Assembly: GCF_008271745.1 (NCBI RefSeq)
Contig: NZ_VKKZ01000010.1
Span: 124,001-188,000 of the forward strand
Direction: 5' to 3'
Length of the DNA: 64,000 nt
DNA from: Rufibacter glacialis
GTDB lineage: Bacteria > Bacteroidota > Bacteroidia > Cytophagales > Hymenobacteraceae
The notes below the pieces were generated by a model. That model made no database searches. It was not told the DNA's origin and saw only the letters and a list, made by a program, of their open reading frames with translations. Below, piece after piece: positions 63,582 to 64,000 of this stretch. Position 1 is the first letter of the stretch, and each line of letters begins with the position of its first letter. Made by a program: the position numbers and the translations under genes.

Positions 63582-63617
63582 GTTTTTGTCTATTTTTCTG
63601 AAAACAAGCTAAAAATG
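63582..63617. repeat. 36-nt palindromic interspersed element, copy 15 (reaches a start codon)
   Basis: GTTTTTGTCTAT...AAGCTAAAAATG. The last three bases are the ATG of the S9 peptidase gene. Confidence 0.55.
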
Positions 63618-64000
63618 CACGTGATTACAAAAGCCCTTCTGATAGGGTGCACCGTATTGTTTCCTTTCTGGCAGGGCCACGCCCAAACCAAGCCTACCCT
63701 CACGGTAGAGAAAATAATGCAGGATCCAGCCCAATGGATCGGCACTTCCCCCTCCAACCTCTACTGGTCCGAGGATGGGAAGCAGGTCTTTTTCCAGTGG
63801 AACCCCGAAAAGGCAAAACGCGACTCGCTCTATTCCGTGAACGCCAACAGCAGAAAGATCACGAAAGTCTCGGCCGCTGCGCGGAAGAACCTTCTCCCAC
63901 CCGGTGGCACCTACAACAAGGATAGAACTCAGCGGGTGTATGAGCGGAACGGGGACCTGTTTTTAGTGGAGACCAAATCGGGCAGGCGGCGGCAAGTCAC
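63615..64000 (+). CDS. S9-family (prolyl oligopeptidase/DPP4-type) peptidase, N-terminal part, cut by the window edge
   Basis: The frame stays open to the right edge, giving the first 128 residues. A signal peptide (ALLIGCTVLFPFWQGHAQ) is followed by LTVEKIMQDPAQWIGTSPSNLYWSEDGKQVFFQWNPEKAKRDSLYSV, the typical start of the DPP4-type propeller of periplasmic S9 peptidases in Bacteroidota. The catalytic domain lies beyond the window, so activity cannot be checked. A peptidase beside three SusC/SusD units without carbohydrate enzymes is compatible with peptide uptake, but it has its own GC-rich composition and is probably a separate transcription unit. Confidence 0.8.
   Translation, partial: MHVITKALLIGCTVLFPFWQGHAQTKPTLTVEKIMQDPAQWIGTSPSNLYWSEDGKQVFFQWNPEKAKRDSLYSVNANSRKITKVSAAARKNLLPPGGTYNKDRTQRVYERNGDLFLVETKSGRRRQV

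Larger units (their letters stand above)
63281..63614. other. Intergenic region before the S9 peptidase
   Basis: The 334 bp hold the unit 3 terminator and two 36-nt palindromic elements (63495-63530 and 63582-63617). The composition returns to that of the GC-rich flank here. No gene is seen. Confidence 0.6.

Noticed and set aside
1..64000. CRISPR arrays, tRNA or rRNA genes, complete insertion sequences, prophage
   Set aside because: No regularly spaced repeats with spacers, no tRNA cloverleaf consensus or rRNA sequence, and no transposase, integrase or phage structural gene were seen.

Overview
The window is chromosomal DNA of a Bacteroidota bacterium, most likely order Cytophagales and close to Hymenobacteraceae (a Rufibacter/Pontibacter/Hymenobacter type; this placement is inference). 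The signs are five SusC/SusD outer-membrane pairs, C-terminal type IX secretion sorting domains, TANNTTTG-type promoters, genes without Shine-Dalgarno sequences, DUF4199 and DUF6588 proteins, and the ndk - DHH phosphoesterase - FKBP lipoprotein arrangement. No rRNA, tRNA, CRISPR array, intact insertion sequence or phage gene was seen.

Positions 1-18 kb are GC-rich housekeeping DNA: the end of a PorZ-like propeller protein, recO, two FKBP lipoproteins with a DHH phosphoesterase, ndk, a DUF4199 membrane protein, a DUF1684/TonB fusion, a flippase-like membrane protein overlapping scpA, dxs, an alpha/beta hydrolase, a BNR-repeat secreted protein, an orphan response regulator and a lipoprotein of unknown function. 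From 18.2 to 23.7 kb one gene encodes a 1,832-residue secreted protein. It joins a phosphodiester-glycosidase (NAGPA) domain, a golvesin-like domain, a calcineurin-like phosphoesterase, a CHRD-like domain, a propeller and a T9SS sorting domain.

A minus-strand SusC/SusD pair lies at 24.1-28.7 kb, and a second pair on the plus strand at 30.1-35.1 kb. The second pair continues in one tight run with three secreted phosphoesterases: an endonuclease/exonuclease/phosphatase lipoprotein, a calcineurin phosphoesterase fused to a PQQ-like propeller, and a MetallophosN/MetallophosC protein. I read this as an uptake locus for a phosphorylated substrate. Positions 39.6-45.5 kb return to ordinary GC-rich genes: asd, a lamin-tail-domain protein, a TauE/SafE permease and a DUF6588 protein.

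Positions 45.5-63.3 kb are visibly AT-richer and hold three tandem SusC/SusD units, one with a third lipoprotein gene, with no carbohydrate-active enzyme. The 5' ends of the three susC genes are almost identical at nucleotide level, down to synonymous codons, while the barrels differ. The gaps between the units are long, gene-poor and may hold decayed histidine-kinase fragments. The window ends in the start of an S9-family peptidase.

Three patterns not explained by the genes stand out. First, there is a dispersed family of fifteen palindromic elements, each 36 nt, in intergenic DNA or at gene ends; it is confined to the GC-rich segments and absent from the SusC/SusD islands. Second, a GTTAA-N6-GTTAA direct repeat with an 11-bp period lies upstream of four of the five susC genes. 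Third, the susC genes are mosaics, with a shared 5' cassette attached to unrelated barrels.
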